Shown here one piece after another: positions 27,970 to 36,019 of a DNA stretch of 64,000 nt. The position numbers and the translations under genes are program-made. The notes beneath the pieces were generated by a model, which was not told the DNA's origin, made no database searches, and worked only from the letters and a program-made list of their open reading frames with translations. Position 1 is the stretch's first letter. Every line of letters begins with the position of its first letter. This DNA comes from Luteolibacter pohnpeiensis (GTDB lineage: Bacteria; Verrucomicrobiota; Verrucomicrobiia; Verrucomicrobiales; Akkermansiaceae): NCBI RefSeq assembly GCF_016595435.1, contig NZ_JAENIJ010000001.1, positions 62,001-126,000 of the forward strand, given 5' to 3'.

Positions 27970-28152
27970 TTGCAATCGAAATTTTCTTGGGAAGATTTGA
28001 AGATCGTTTGTGTTGGCTGAAGGCCTCCTCCGTAAAGACGGTGCGCATGAATCATTGGTCGGGTTTGCGGTGATACCCAATCCCATGTTTGGGCGAAATC
28101 CCTGCGGACAGTGGTTGATCCGGTTCGTTAAGGGCGGTTAAGTGGCGGGGCG

Positions 28153-29955
28153 ATGCCGAAGATCCGAGTCCTTTCCGATATTCTCGCCAGCCAGGTGGCG
28201 GCGGGGGAGGTGGTGGAACGTCCGGCTTCGGTGGTGAAAGAACTGGTTGAAAACAGCATCGACGCCGGAGCAAAGGAAATCCGGGTGGATGTCGACAAAG
28301 GCGGTGCGGCCTTGATCCGGGTGTCGGACGATGGCTGCGGCATGTCGCGCGAGGACGCGCTGCTTTCACTGGAGCGCCATGCGACGAGTAAACTGCGCGA
28401 ATCCAGTGACCTTGCGGCGGTGCGGACCCTTGGATTTCGCGGTGAAGCGGTGCCGAGCATCGCCAGCGTTTCCCGTTTTCGCATGGTGACCCGGGAAACC
28501 GATGCCGTCTCCGGTACCGAAATTTCCGTCGATGGTGGCAAGCTGCGGGACGTGCGCGATGCGGGTGGCGCGCCGGGCACCCAGATCGAGGCGAAGTCGC
28601 TTTTTTTTAACATGCCGGCGCGGCGGAAATTCATGCGCGCGGAGAGCACGGAGTCGGCGCACGTCGAGCATCAGGTGCGCTTGCACGCGCTGGCGGCACC
28701 GTGGGTGCGGTTTCGCTTGCGGCGCGATGATCGCAGCATTTTCGATTTGCCGCCGGTGGCGAAAGCCGTGGATCGCGTGCGGCAGATCGTTGGCACTGAG
28801 TTGGCGCGGGAGCTCATTTCCTTACCAATCGGGCATGGCAACGGGGTGTCCGTGGAGGGTTTCGTGCTGCCAGCCAAACATGCGCGCAAGGGGCGGCGGC
28901 ATCAGTTTGTGTTTCTCAACGGTCGGCCGGTCGAGGATGCGGTGATTTCCCGTGCATTGGCAGAAGGGTTTCGCGGCGCGATCGCGGATGGTCTGCATCC
29001 GGCGGCATGGCTGTGGATCGATCTGGAACCGGGGTTGGTCGACGTCAACGTTCATCCCGCCAAACGCGAGGTGCGATTTCATCGGCCGCTGGATTTGAGA
29101 GACGCCATTCTGGAATCGGTGACTGCGGGGCTCAAACCTCCCGTCCAAAGTGCGACGCCTGTGCCGGTGACGCGGGTGGAGTCGCCTGCGGTTGATTTGC
29201 CGACCCGATCCGTTGCCGCTTCGCGAGTGCCGCAACGACCTGTTTTCAGCGCTAAAAACGTTCAGCCCGAATTGAAGTGGTCGCCGCCCAAGCAGTCGGT
29301 GGTGAAGTCTGAACCTGATGTGAAATCTACTGCACTTCCCGTAGAACCGGCTGAATCCAAAGCAGTGGAAACCATGGCATCGCCGCGCGCGAGGTTCAAG
29401 GTGATGGCGATGTTGCATCAGCGCTATGTCTTGCTGGAAAGTGAGGACGGTCTTGTGGTTTTAGATCCGAAAGCAGCGAAAGAGCGGATCTTGTATGAGG
29501 CCATGCTGGCGTGCCGGTCCGGAAGCATGGCAACCCAGGGATTGTTGGTGCCGGTTTTGTTAGAGATGGACCCGCGTGACCTGGATTTGCTGTTGCGCGA
29601 GCGGGATGCGTTGGCGGACGCGGGAGTGGAATTGGACGGATTTGGCGGCAATACCGTGCAGGTCCGGAGTTTGCCGGCTTGCCTGCCGGTTTCCGAGCCG
29701 CGTCCGTTTTTGGAAGAGTTGGTCGAAGAATTGTTGCACGAGGCAACGCCTGGGAAGCGGTTTGCCTTCGAGCGTCTGGCGAAAATTCTGGCGAAACGTG
29801 CTTCGTGGTTGGTGCGTCCGAAATTGGCGGAGATCGATGGTTTGTTGGATGAGCTTTTCCGTTGTGATCTGCCGTATTGCGCCGCTGATGGACGGCCGAC
29901 ATTGACCGAGTTCAGCTTGAGCGAGCTGCAGCGCCGATTTGGCGGAGCGGGGTGA
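28153..29955 (+). CDS. mutL: DNA mismatch repair protein MutL
   Basis: The 600-residue protein has the GHKL ATPase domain (residues 1-330) with ENSIDAGAKEIRVD, DDGCGM and the GFRGEA ATP lid, and the MutL transducer segment DVNVHPAKREVRFH. A variable linker (about 330-410) leads to the C-terminal dimerisation domain. In nuclease-type MutL proteins that domain has a DQHA(x)2E(x)4E motif. Here the matching site (about residues 437-448) reads DPKAAKERILYE, so the Gln-His pair is lost, and the late CPHGRPT-like site reads CAADGRPT. It matches mismatches with MutS; whether it keeps nicking activity is doubtful. Confidence 0.96.
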   Translation: MPKIRVLSDILASQVAAGEVVERPASVVKELVENSIDAGAKEIRVDVDKGGAALIRVSDDGCGMSREDALLSLERHATSKLRESSDLAAVRTLGFRGEAVPSIASVSRFRMVTRETDAVSGTEISVDGGKLRDVRDAGGAPGTQIEAKSLFFNMPARRKFMRAESTESAHVEHQVRLHALAAPWVRFRLRRDDRSIFDLPPVAKAVDRVRQIVGTELARELISLPIGHGNGVSVEGFVLPAKHARKGRRHQFVFLNGRPVEDAVISRALAEGFRGAIADGLHPAAWLWIDLEPGLVDVNVHPAKREVRFHRPLDLRDAILESVTAGLKPPVQSATPVPVTRVESPAVDLPTRSVAASRVPQRPVFSAKNVQPELKWSPPKQSVVKSEPDVKSTALPVEPAESKAVETMASPRARFKVMAMLHQRYVLLESEDGLVVLDPKAAKERILYEAMLACRSGSMATQGLLVPVLLEMDPRDLDLLLRERDALADAGVELDGFGGNTVQVRSLPACLPVSEPRPFLEELVEELLHEATPGKRFAFERLAKILAKRASWLVRPKLAEIDGLLDELFRCDLPYCAADGRPTLTEFSLSELQRRFGGAG

Positions 29956-29963
29956 GCGCATCA

Positions 29964-30060
29964 GAATGTCGCCCCGTTGGGGCTCGGTTTTCGTGGGGGG
30001 CTTGTATCCAAGGTTGCACCTTGGGCTAATGCATTTCACCCCGTTGGGGAGATGGGAGAT
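29964..30060. repeat. Partial palindromic repeat, degenerate copy
   Basis: This stretch holds the same word types as the two units downstream, in rearranged order: GTCGCCCCGTTGGGG, GGTTGCACCTTGGGC and CATTTCACCCCGTTGGGG. It directly follows mutL and appears to be a decayed or partial member of the same repeat family. Confidence 0.6.
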
Positions 30061-30069
30061 GGTGATTCT

Positions 30070-30239
30070 GTTAGAACGATGATGAACGAAATCCCATGGA
30101 ATCACGCATTGATGAAACGGTGTCGCCCCAATCGGGGCGAAATGAGATAGCCCAGGGCATCGCCCTGGGTTGAATATGCCTCCCCGTTCAACCCCAACGG
30201 GGTGTCATGATGGTGGTATTGGAGGCGAGTTTATCCGGA
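30070..30239. repeat. Palindromic intergenic repeat (REP-like), copy 1
   Basis: Contains three hairpins: CGCCCC/GGGGCG (30124-30139), CCCAGGGC/GCCCTGGG (30151-30169) and CCCCGTT/AACGGGG (30182-30202). It repeats almost identically 186-187 bp downstream. The words resemble REP-type palindromes common between genes in Verrucomicrobia and Planctomycetes, which are often mobilised by RAYT transposases. No such transposase is present here. Confidence 0.85.
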
Positions 30240-30255
30240 GGACTCCGAGTGTGCT

Positions 30256-30425
30256 GTTAGAGCGATGTTGAACGAAATCCCCACGGAATCACGCATTGAT
30301 GAAACGGTGTCGCCCCAATCGGGGCGAAATGAGATAGCCCAGGGCATCGCCCTGGGTTGAACATCCCCCCTATTCAACCCCAACGGGGTGTCATGATGGT
30401 GGTAGGGGTTCGAGTTTACACCGGT
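30256..30425. repeat. Palindromic intergenic repeat (REP-like), copy 2
   Basis: Same hairpins and flanks as copy 1. It differs by a few substitutions and a one-base insertion. The left arm of the third hairpin is broken (CCCCCCTATTC instead of CCCCGTT). Both copies begin with GTTAGA and end near CGAGTTTA. Confidence 0.85.
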
Positions 30426-30451
30426 GAGTGCAAATGTTTTGCTAACTTGTA

Positions 30452-30964
30452 GTGAAAGCCATTCTTAAAATCTTCCTATGGATACTCACTGCGCTGGCAG
30501 GATTTTTCTCGCTATTTGTTGGGGCGACCTCCGCGTCGGATTGGTTCGTGATTCGTCACTATGACGACTATATCAAGCAAGACCTCGTCGTTCATGGGGT
30601 CAGCAAAGAATCCAATCCGGATGGGACGTCCGGATATCGCCTTGAAGGATTCATTGGGAGTGAGAGCATCACGTTCTCAGTCGATTCGTCGAAATACGAA
30701 TATTTCTCACAACCAAAGGCACGAGGGGAAGTGGTTCAAATTTATCGGAACCCAAAGGCAATGTCGGTGACCTTCCAGCAAAAGAGCCTCAATGTGATTT
30801 TTGCGGATGAGTGGCGGGATCTTGAGCCGCTTGTAATCAGCGCAAGGTCGACAATGTGGATTGCGATCGCTTTATTTTCGGTCGCTGCGGTGTTATGGAT
30901 CATCGCCCGATTCGCTCTTCCGCCGATTCATTCTCGGGGTGGGGGTATGGGCATTACAGGATGA
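30452..30964 (+). CDS. Hypothetical membrane-anchored protein
   Basis: The 170-residue protein starts at a GTG. It has a hydrophobic N-terminal segment (ILKIFLWILTALAGFFSLF), an exported-looking beta-rich middle (about 35-125) and a second hydrophobic segment near the end (MWIAIALFSVAAVLWIIA). The layout resembles small two-helix proteins such as DUF3592 members, but no assignment is made. It directly follows the repeat array. Confidence 0.7.
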   Translation: MKAILKIFLWILTALAGFFSLFVGATSASDWFVIRHYDDYIKQDLVVHGVSKESNPDGTSGYRLEGFIGSESITFSVDSSKYEYFSQPKARGEVVQIYRNPKAMSVTFQQKSLNVIFADEWRDLEPLVISARSTMWIAIALFSVAAVLWIIARFALPPIHSRGGGMGITG

Positions 30965-31008
30965 TCCTTCTTGTTTCGATCGTCCGATTCGCTAAAACGC
31001 TGACGGAC

Positions 31009-31788
31009 ATGAGGCTGCCAAATTTCCAGAATGCCCGCCGGGCGATCATCGGCTGTATCGCCTTGGCGGCGGGATCACTGCAGGCTGGCCCGATGGAAGT
31101 TCGGCTGGCTGCGGCTCATGATGAATTTTTGGTAAATCGGCGCGAAGCGATTCATGGTTTGCTGGATCCGTTCGGCGTGCCAGAGGTGGCGCGGCCTGTG
31201 ATCGAGACCCCACGCGGACCATTTCATAAGCCCGAGGACTGGAAGCGGCACGTGGTGGCAACCGTGTTTTGGGTCGGCGAGCAACCGAGTGAAAATAATC
31301 CTACCGCGAACACCAAAAGTGCTTGGGATCCGAACTGGCAGGCAAATTTTGGTGGGTATGATGACCCGTTGGCTCGTGATGGATATGCGCCTGCGGGGTT
31401 TGTCCCCCAGCAAAACTCATTTTATGTCGCTCTGCCTTACAATGATCTAACATCTGGCGGAAAGCACCGGGAAGAAGCATCCAAAGTCATTCCCTGGTTC
31501 TGGGAGAAATATCGCGGCGATGGCATCTCGGTTTGCAAAGGGCATTGGGTCGAAATTCATCGAGGGGGCAGGGTCTGCTATGCCCAGTGGGAGGATGTCG
31601 GACCGTTTGTCGTAGATCATTGGCAGTATGTTTTTGGCCAGGAAAGGCCGCGATTGAATCGAAACAACGCAGCGGGAATCGATTTAAGCCCGGCAGTGCG
31701 GGATTTTCTCGGATTGCGCAGTGGCGAGGAAGTCGAGTGGCGTTTTGTCGAAGACTACGAAGTGCCAGTCGGGCCCTGGAGGCGCTGA
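31009..31788 (+). CDS. Hypothetical secreted protein, possibly with a double-psi beta-barrel
   Basis: The 259-residue protein has a signal peptide ending near GSLQAG. The middle carries AWDPNWQANFGGYDDPLARD and NSFYVALPYNDL, and the C-terminus CYAQWEDVGPFVVDH, AGIDLSPAVRDFLGL and the ending VPVGPW. The pattern of a conserved Gly-Ile-Asp-Leu-Ser and a short barrel resembles RlpA-like domains, but this is only a fold-level suggestion. Start 31009 is used because it begins the signal peptide; the longer frame overlaps the preceding gene. Confidence 0.7.
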   Translation: MRLPNFQNARRAIIGCIALAAGSLQAGPMEVRLAAAHDEFLVNRREAIHGLLDPFGVPEVARPVIETPRGPFHKPEDWKRHVVATVFWVGEQPSENNPTANTKSAWDPNWQANFGGYDDPLARDGYAPAGFVPQQNSFYVALPYNDLTSGGKHREEASKVIPWFWEKYRGDGISVCKGHWVEIHRGGRVCYAQWEDVGPFVVDHWQYVFGQERPRLNRNNAAGIDLSPAVRDFLGLRSGEEVEWRFVEDYEVPVGPWRR

Positions 31789-31980
31789 TGCTCAATAGCT
31801 GATCCGCGCCGATCGTCTCGGATCATCACCACTGACGACCACCATTACGCGATCGCGTTCAAATCTTTATTGAAAAAAGATCCTGAGGTTTCTACGACTG
31901 ATGCGTCCCATGACAACACGCCCAGCCTGTTGGTGAACCTGACTGAGCTTGGCAATCCCCCCCAACAACCTCCCCCCGAG

Positions 31981-32718
31981 ATGAATACCAGCCACTTGGC
32001 TGCCTTTGCGGCAGCTTTGGCAAGCGCATGCTTGTCGCCAAATTGCTTCGCTGATTCCAGCGAATTGCAGCTCCCCGTTGGCAGTCTGACTGCCAGCCCC
32101 GGATGGGTCCGGGAAGGGGTAAAGCCACAACTCACCTGGAGCATCACCTATCCTGAGGTGGTCACCGATTTGGTGGAAATCGAGGAGCCGGGCACGATTT
32201 GCGCAAAGGTTCCTGTCAACATGGACGTTCGTGTGATCGGAGCCTCGGTGAAGGCTGTCTGGACGGACTCCCTGGGCAAGATCCTCAAATGGCAGTGGGT
32301 GCCAACCGAAGCTAGAATCAGCCTCAATGGCGGGTCCTATTCCCGGATTTTCTACAACACCCAGGATCAGGTAAATCCTAACACCATCATCTACTCGAAG
32401 AGTCTTTCCAAAGGGAACAAGGTCGATTTTGGCGGACGTTATTACTTCCAGAGTCTCTGGTCTCATTTCTACACGACCACGAATGGCAACTACAACGTCG
32501 TGGCATTGGTAAATGGTGACGTTCCGCCAACCACGGTTCCGCTTTATCAGCAGCCGACGATCGAAAGTTTCATCAAGCCGTATCTGGATGAGGAAGGGCG
32601 GATCAAAATCGGCCCGAAAGATGTGATCTATCTGATGGAACTGACCCATACGGATCGCAACGACGGTGGTTTCGATCTCCAGGACTTGGCCTTGATCGTG
32701 ACCTTTACCAAACAGTAG
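31981..32718 (+). CDS. Hypothetical secreted protein upstream of the prepilin cassette
   Basis: The 245-residue protein has a signal peptide ending near CFADS. The body is beta-rich (PVGSLTASPGWVREGVKPQL). Near the C-terminus are NGDVPPTTVPLYQQPTIES, KIGPKDVIYLMELTHTD and GFDLQDLALIVTF. The GDVPPT element recurs in the protein encoded from 33299, suggesting related surface proteins. It heads a run of three same-strand secreted proteins (39 bp, then a 4-bp overlap), probably one operon. Function is unknown. Confidence 0.8.
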   Translation: MNTSHLAAFAAALASACLSPNCFADSSELQLPVGSLTASPGWVREGVKPQLTWSITYPEVVTDLVEIEEPGTICAKVPVNMDVRVIGASVKAVWTDSLGKILKWQWVPTEARISLNGGSYSRIFYNTQDQVNPNTIIYSKSLSKGNKVDFGGRYYFQSLWSHFYTTTNGNYNVVALVNGDVPPTTVPLYQQPTIESFIKPYLDEEGRIKIGPKDVIYLMELTHTDRNDGGFDLQDLALIVTFTKQ

Positions 32719-32756
32719 CCGGGTCGCCTTAGGGCGATCCATTTCCTGAAAAGTCG

Positions 32757-33302
32757 ATGAAATTCCTGTTATCCAGCTTGCTCGCACTTGGGCCATCGTT
32801 GGTGCTTGGACAGACGCCTGTCGCTCCGGTTCAGCCGGCGAAGACGGTGACCAAAGTGACTGAGCAGGAGCTCGCGCAGCGCTTGCTGCAGACCGAGATG
32901 CGCGATCTTCAGAAGAAATCGAAATCAGCCGATTCTTCCGATCCATCCGAAGGTTCGCGACCGAAAAATCTGTTAGATCGATCGACCATCCTCTGCTTCG
33001 GAGGCATGGCGACACTGGTGCCGAAGGGAGCGGTGTTGCACATTCCGGCATCCATCGCGGATCGGATTGGCATGCAGGATGGCGCGAAAATCGTCACCTG
33101 GCGGGAGTTCCAAATCGCCAATCGCGGCTGGATTGTCACTCAAGAGGTGACCATGGCCCAAGCCGAAGGCAAGGAGCCGTTAGCCGCGAATGTGGCGAAT
33201 CGATTGGGTAAGGAAATCAACATGGTTGTCGCAACTTATCAGGGCGGGCCGATCTCAATGTTGAAACCGCTGGAAACCCATAGCGAAAGCAGCCAACCAT
33301 GA
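32757..33302 (+). CDS. Hypothetical secreted protein
   Basis: The 181-residue protein has a signal peptide (MKFLLSSLLALGPSLVLGQ). A charged, probably helical segment (about 35-70) is followed by a small beta domain with LVPKGAVLHIPASIADRIG, VTWREFQIANRGWIVTQEV and VVATYQGGPISML. The family is not named. Its stop overlaps the start of the next gene by four bases (ATGA), indicating co-translation with the protein at 33299. Confidence 0.8.
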   Translation: MKFLLSSLLALGPSLVLGQTPVAPVQPAKTVTKVTEQELAQRLLQTEMRDLQKKSKSADSSDPSEGSRPKNLLDRSTILCFGGMATLVPKGAVLHIPASIADRIGMQDGAKIVTWREFQIANRGWIVTQEVTMAQAEGKEPLAANVANRLGKEINMVVATYQGGPISMLKPLETHSESSQP

Positions 33303-34345
33303 ATACATTCAAGGTCCTATTCTGCGTTGCAGTCGCCGCGATTTCAACCGGGGCCGTGCTGGCCGAGGATGTGATATTTACCAATTCCATCCGCCAAATT
33401 CAGGTGCCGTCCGGCGTCGAATGGGACATGCCGGTGGATCCACAAGGGGAAGATCAGTCACAGGTGGGGGTGGATAGTACCGGATCAAAATTTGAACTTT
33501 GGACGGTCCGGACTCCCGGCCCGATCGCCTATTTGTTAGATACGGCTTACGTCGGTGCCTACATCCCGAAAGCGAGTATTGTTATTGAGTCCGCGGATCC
33601 ATTCAGCAAAGAGGGACTGGTCCGTACCAGGGCGGATCAACCCTTCAAGGTTTATACAACGGTTCAGAATCTCGTTGCTGATTCAGAGGCACCAACTGCG
33701 GCGAAGCAAGTGACTTATGTTCACCATAAACAAGCCTATGGTGAAGGTGGTCCGGCGGCAAATCAGCCCGATCAGGCGATTTTGCATTCGAAGGATACTT
33801 TGACTGAGAACAAGACCTACGAGGATGATCGTGACATCACGGTCGTTCCGGGTGCTGAACGGATGAAGGTCTGGGGTGAGGAGCGGTTTTCCGTATTTTC
33901 CGTCCAAGATGGAGATGTGCCGCCGACTGAGCTGGATTCCAAGACCATCCAAATCCTGCCAGTGGTGACCGGTGAAATTTCAGGAATCACCGAGGGCGAA
34001 TCGATCAAATTTGCATTACCGGAAATGACGTTCACGGCGCAGGATGTTTACCCGCAGGAAGGTATTACCGTGCAAGTTTATCAGGGCGCTTACGATGAGA
34101 CAAAAGCGACAAAGACGGTGGTGCAAATGCCGATCGGCTGGACCAACACTTCATGGGATAATCCACAATCGATCGAACTCACTGGCAGCAAATCCGATTT
34201 GAGTCGTGTGATCACTTCAGACGGTGAGTGGACGATTGAGCTTTGGGCGGACAATCCATATTTTGGTAAGCTAGAACTCGCCCATGTCACCTTCGACTAC
34301 AAGTCAGCGATCCAGGTGCAAGGATTGGTTGGTGGTCTGGAATGA
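33299..34345 (+). CDS. Hypothetical secreted beta-rich protein
   Basis: The 348-residue protein has a signal peptide ending at VLAED. The mature part looks like extracellular beta-sandwich material without cysteines (VEWDMPVDPQGEDQSQVGV, IVIESADPFSKEGLVRTRA, SVFSVQDGDVPPTELDSKT). The GDVPPT motif is shared with the product at 31981. It may be a surface or filament-associated protein. It is translationally coupled to the preceding gene and ends one base before a convergent gene. Confidence 0.8.
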   Translation: MNTFKVLFCVAVAAISTGAVLAEDVIFTNSIRQIQVPSGVEWDMPVDPQGEDQSQVGVDSTGSKFELWTVRTPGPIAYLLDTAYVGAYIPKASIVIESADPFSKEGLVRTRADQPFKVYTTVQNLVADSEAPTAAKQVTYVHHKQAYGEGGPAANQPDQAILHSKDTLTENKTYEDDRDITVVPGAERMKVWGEERFSVFSVQDGDVPPTELDSKTIQILPVVTGEISGITEGESIKFALPEMTFTAQDVYPQEGITVQVYQGAYDETKATKTVVQMPIGWTNTSWDNPQSIELTGSKSDLSRVITSDGEWTIELWADNPYFGKLELAHVTFDYKSAIQVQGLVGGLE

Positions 34346-34346
34346 T

Positions 34347-34955
34347 TCACTTTTCCGGCTGATGGGCTTTTTCGGCCTTCACCAATTCCAATCGCAAATT
34401 CTCATTTCGATAAATCAACGAAACCTTGGCCTCACTTTTCTGGCGGAGAAGATCTTCGACTTCCGTGAGAGCGAGCAACAAGATCAGCCCCTTGACTGGT
34501 TCACGATGACAAGACTCGGTCCGAGTGACATACTGATCTTCCATGGTCCGGTTTTTCCGGTCGGTGGTCAAAGCTCCGTATTCGGCGCCAAGCTGTTTTC
34601 TCAGGTCCTCGAATCGGGCCAGAATGATGTCCGAGGTGGCCGAAGGATCCGAGTAATCGACCGTCAGCTCATACATGCGGCCGGTGAGAAATCGCCCCTC
34701 GACAGCGGCCGCCTTGGTGTCCGGCAAATAACCGCTCCGGGGTTGGATGCGGACCACGCGCAATGCGGGTTGATCTCCGGGCAGAGAAATAGTAACGTCA
34801 AGCGAATGTCGGGAGGCCCAGTCTATCAACTTTTCCGGAGAATCTCCCCAGCGCAGGCCGAAGGGAGGGTCGACCAGTGCTTGCCCATGAGCCGGACCCA
34901 TGGCGAAAGCCATCAGAATCGCGGTGAGGATCAGTTTTCTGGCAGCAAGGAACAC
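34347..34955 (-). CDS. Hypothetical secreted protein
   Basis: The 202-residue protein starts at a GTG and has a signal peptide (KLILTAILMAFAMGPAHGQA). The first mature segment, PPFGLRWGDSPEKLIDWASR, resembles small periplasmic proteins that begin with a FGxxWG segment. The body is alpha/beta. It is placed in opposite orientation between the secreted trio and the prepilin-like genes, and its start faces the next gene across 18 bp. Confidence 0.7.
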   Translation of the reverse strand: MFLAARKLILTAILMAFAMGPAHGQALVDPPFGLRWGDSPEKLIDWASRHSLDVTISLPGDQPALRVVRIQPRSGYLPDTKAAAVEGRFLTGRMYELTVDYSDPSATSDIILARFEDLRKQLGAEYGALTTDRKNRTMEDQYVTRTESCHREPVKGLILLLALTEVEDLLRQKSEAKVSLIYRNENLRLELVKAEKAHQPEK

Positions 34956-34973
34956 GCAGGCAGTTTAGGCGGA

Positions 34974-35459
34974 ATCGAAACCCGCCACAAGCCGCGATCA
35001 AGCGCTCAAGCCGGGTTTGCCTTATTGGAAGTGACGGTGGCGCTGGCATTACTGGTCGTTATCGGCATGGTAATGCTCAAATTGTCTCTCAACGTCGTTT
35101 ATCCGCGACAGTGGATGATGCAGCAGAGCCTCACGGATGCCTATCTTTCCGGGGAACGGGCGCGGGCCGAACGGATTTCTTTTTCGGATCTGAACCAAGA
35201 CGATGCCAGTGTTTCCCTTTGGACCACGACGGCGAATACGACGGATGATGTGCTGCTTGGTAAACTTCCAGGAGGAAAGGAAGTCACGGGATCGGTCACC
35301 CGGGTGATGACTGCGGATTCAAATAATCCTGAAAATGGAAATCTGCATGAGGATGAAAATCCGGCGGCCATGAAGATCTGGAAATTGGAAAGCACGCTGA
35401 AATATACCATTGGCGGTAGAAACTACGAGAAATCTCGTACCATCATTCGAATGCAATGA
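34974..35459 (+). CDS. Prepilin-like protein, Verru_Chthon cassette protein B type
   Basis: The prepilin signature AGFALLEVTVALALLVVIGM is present, with Gly before the cleavage site and Glu5. It is a PilV-like minor pilin. The start is a problem: between an ATG at 34887 and the signature there is no ATG, GTG or TTG in frame. ATG 34887 would give a 42-residue leader that overlaps the divergent gene. An ATC at 34974 would give a leader of about 15 residues, basic like that of the next gene. The coordinates given use the ATC. The stop overlaps the next start by four bases. The cassette name rests on the gene order and motif. Confidence 0.7.
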   Translation: METRHKPRSSAQAGFALLEVTVALALLVVIGMVMLKLSLNVVYPRQWMMQQSLTDAYLSGERARAERISFSDLNQDDASVSLWTTTANTTDDVLLGKLPGGKEVTGSVTRVMTADSNNPENGNLHEDENPAAMKIWKLESTLKYTIGGRNYEKSRTIIRMQ

Positions 35460-36019
35460 AAATCCAGCGCGGTCATCACCAACGGGGGTTTACTCTGATC
35501 GAACTGGCATTGGCCATGGGGCTTGGCATTACTGTGGGTGCCATGCTGCTGGCGGTGGTGAATCAGCAGGTCTCATTTCTCACCATTTACCGGGCACAGG
35601 GATTTCTCATCGATGAGGCCCCGATGATGAATATGTATTTTTCCCGTGTGATGGCCAAGGCGGATCAGGTGGAGTTGAAATACCTCAAGGATAACGGGCT
35701 AACGGAAGATCCAAATTCAGGCAGCAAGGATGCGAATGCGTTATTGATGCATTTCCGTCAGCCGGATGGAACGTGGACATCCTCGGTTCTGGGTTACAAC
35801 GAAGAGACTCTGGAGTTGGCTTATTTCACCACCACGGACACGGGGAATAATCCCGTGTGGACCAAGCAATGGACAGTGGCAAAATTGACCAGCGGTGAAA
35901 ACGTCGGTGTCGTATTTGAGATCGAAGACGGTGTTGTTGAAATGGCGCTGACCGGGCCGGCCGGAGAAGAGATATCCTATTACAGTTACCCCTCGTATTC
36001 CGGGGACATCAGCGAATGA
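35456..36019 (+). CDS. Prepilin-like protein, Verru_Chthon cassette protein C type
   Basis: The 187-residue protein begins with a short basic leader and the canonical prepilin signature RGFTLIELALAMGLGITVGA, including Glu5. It would be cleaved and N-methylated by a PilD-type peptidase and assembled with its neighbours in the inner membrane. The C-terminal part is a beta-rich, PilW-like domain. Genes before and after overlap by four bases each, so the three are one operon. Role in a type IV pilus-like or secretion filament is inferred. Confidence 0.8.
   Translation: MKIQRGHHQRGFTLIELALAMGLGITVGAMLLAVVNQQVSFLTIYRAQGFLIDEAPMMNMYFSRVMAKADQVELKYLKDNGLTEDPNSGSKDANALLMHFRQPDGTWTSSVLGYNEETLELAYFTTTDTGNNPVWTKQWTVAKLTSGENVGVVFEIEDGVVEMALTGPAGEEISYYSYPSYSGDISE

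Noticed and set aside
29964-30425. The palindromic units read as a CRISPR array
   Set aside because: There are only two full units of 170 bp with a 16-bp gap; no short repeats with unique spacers and no cas genes.
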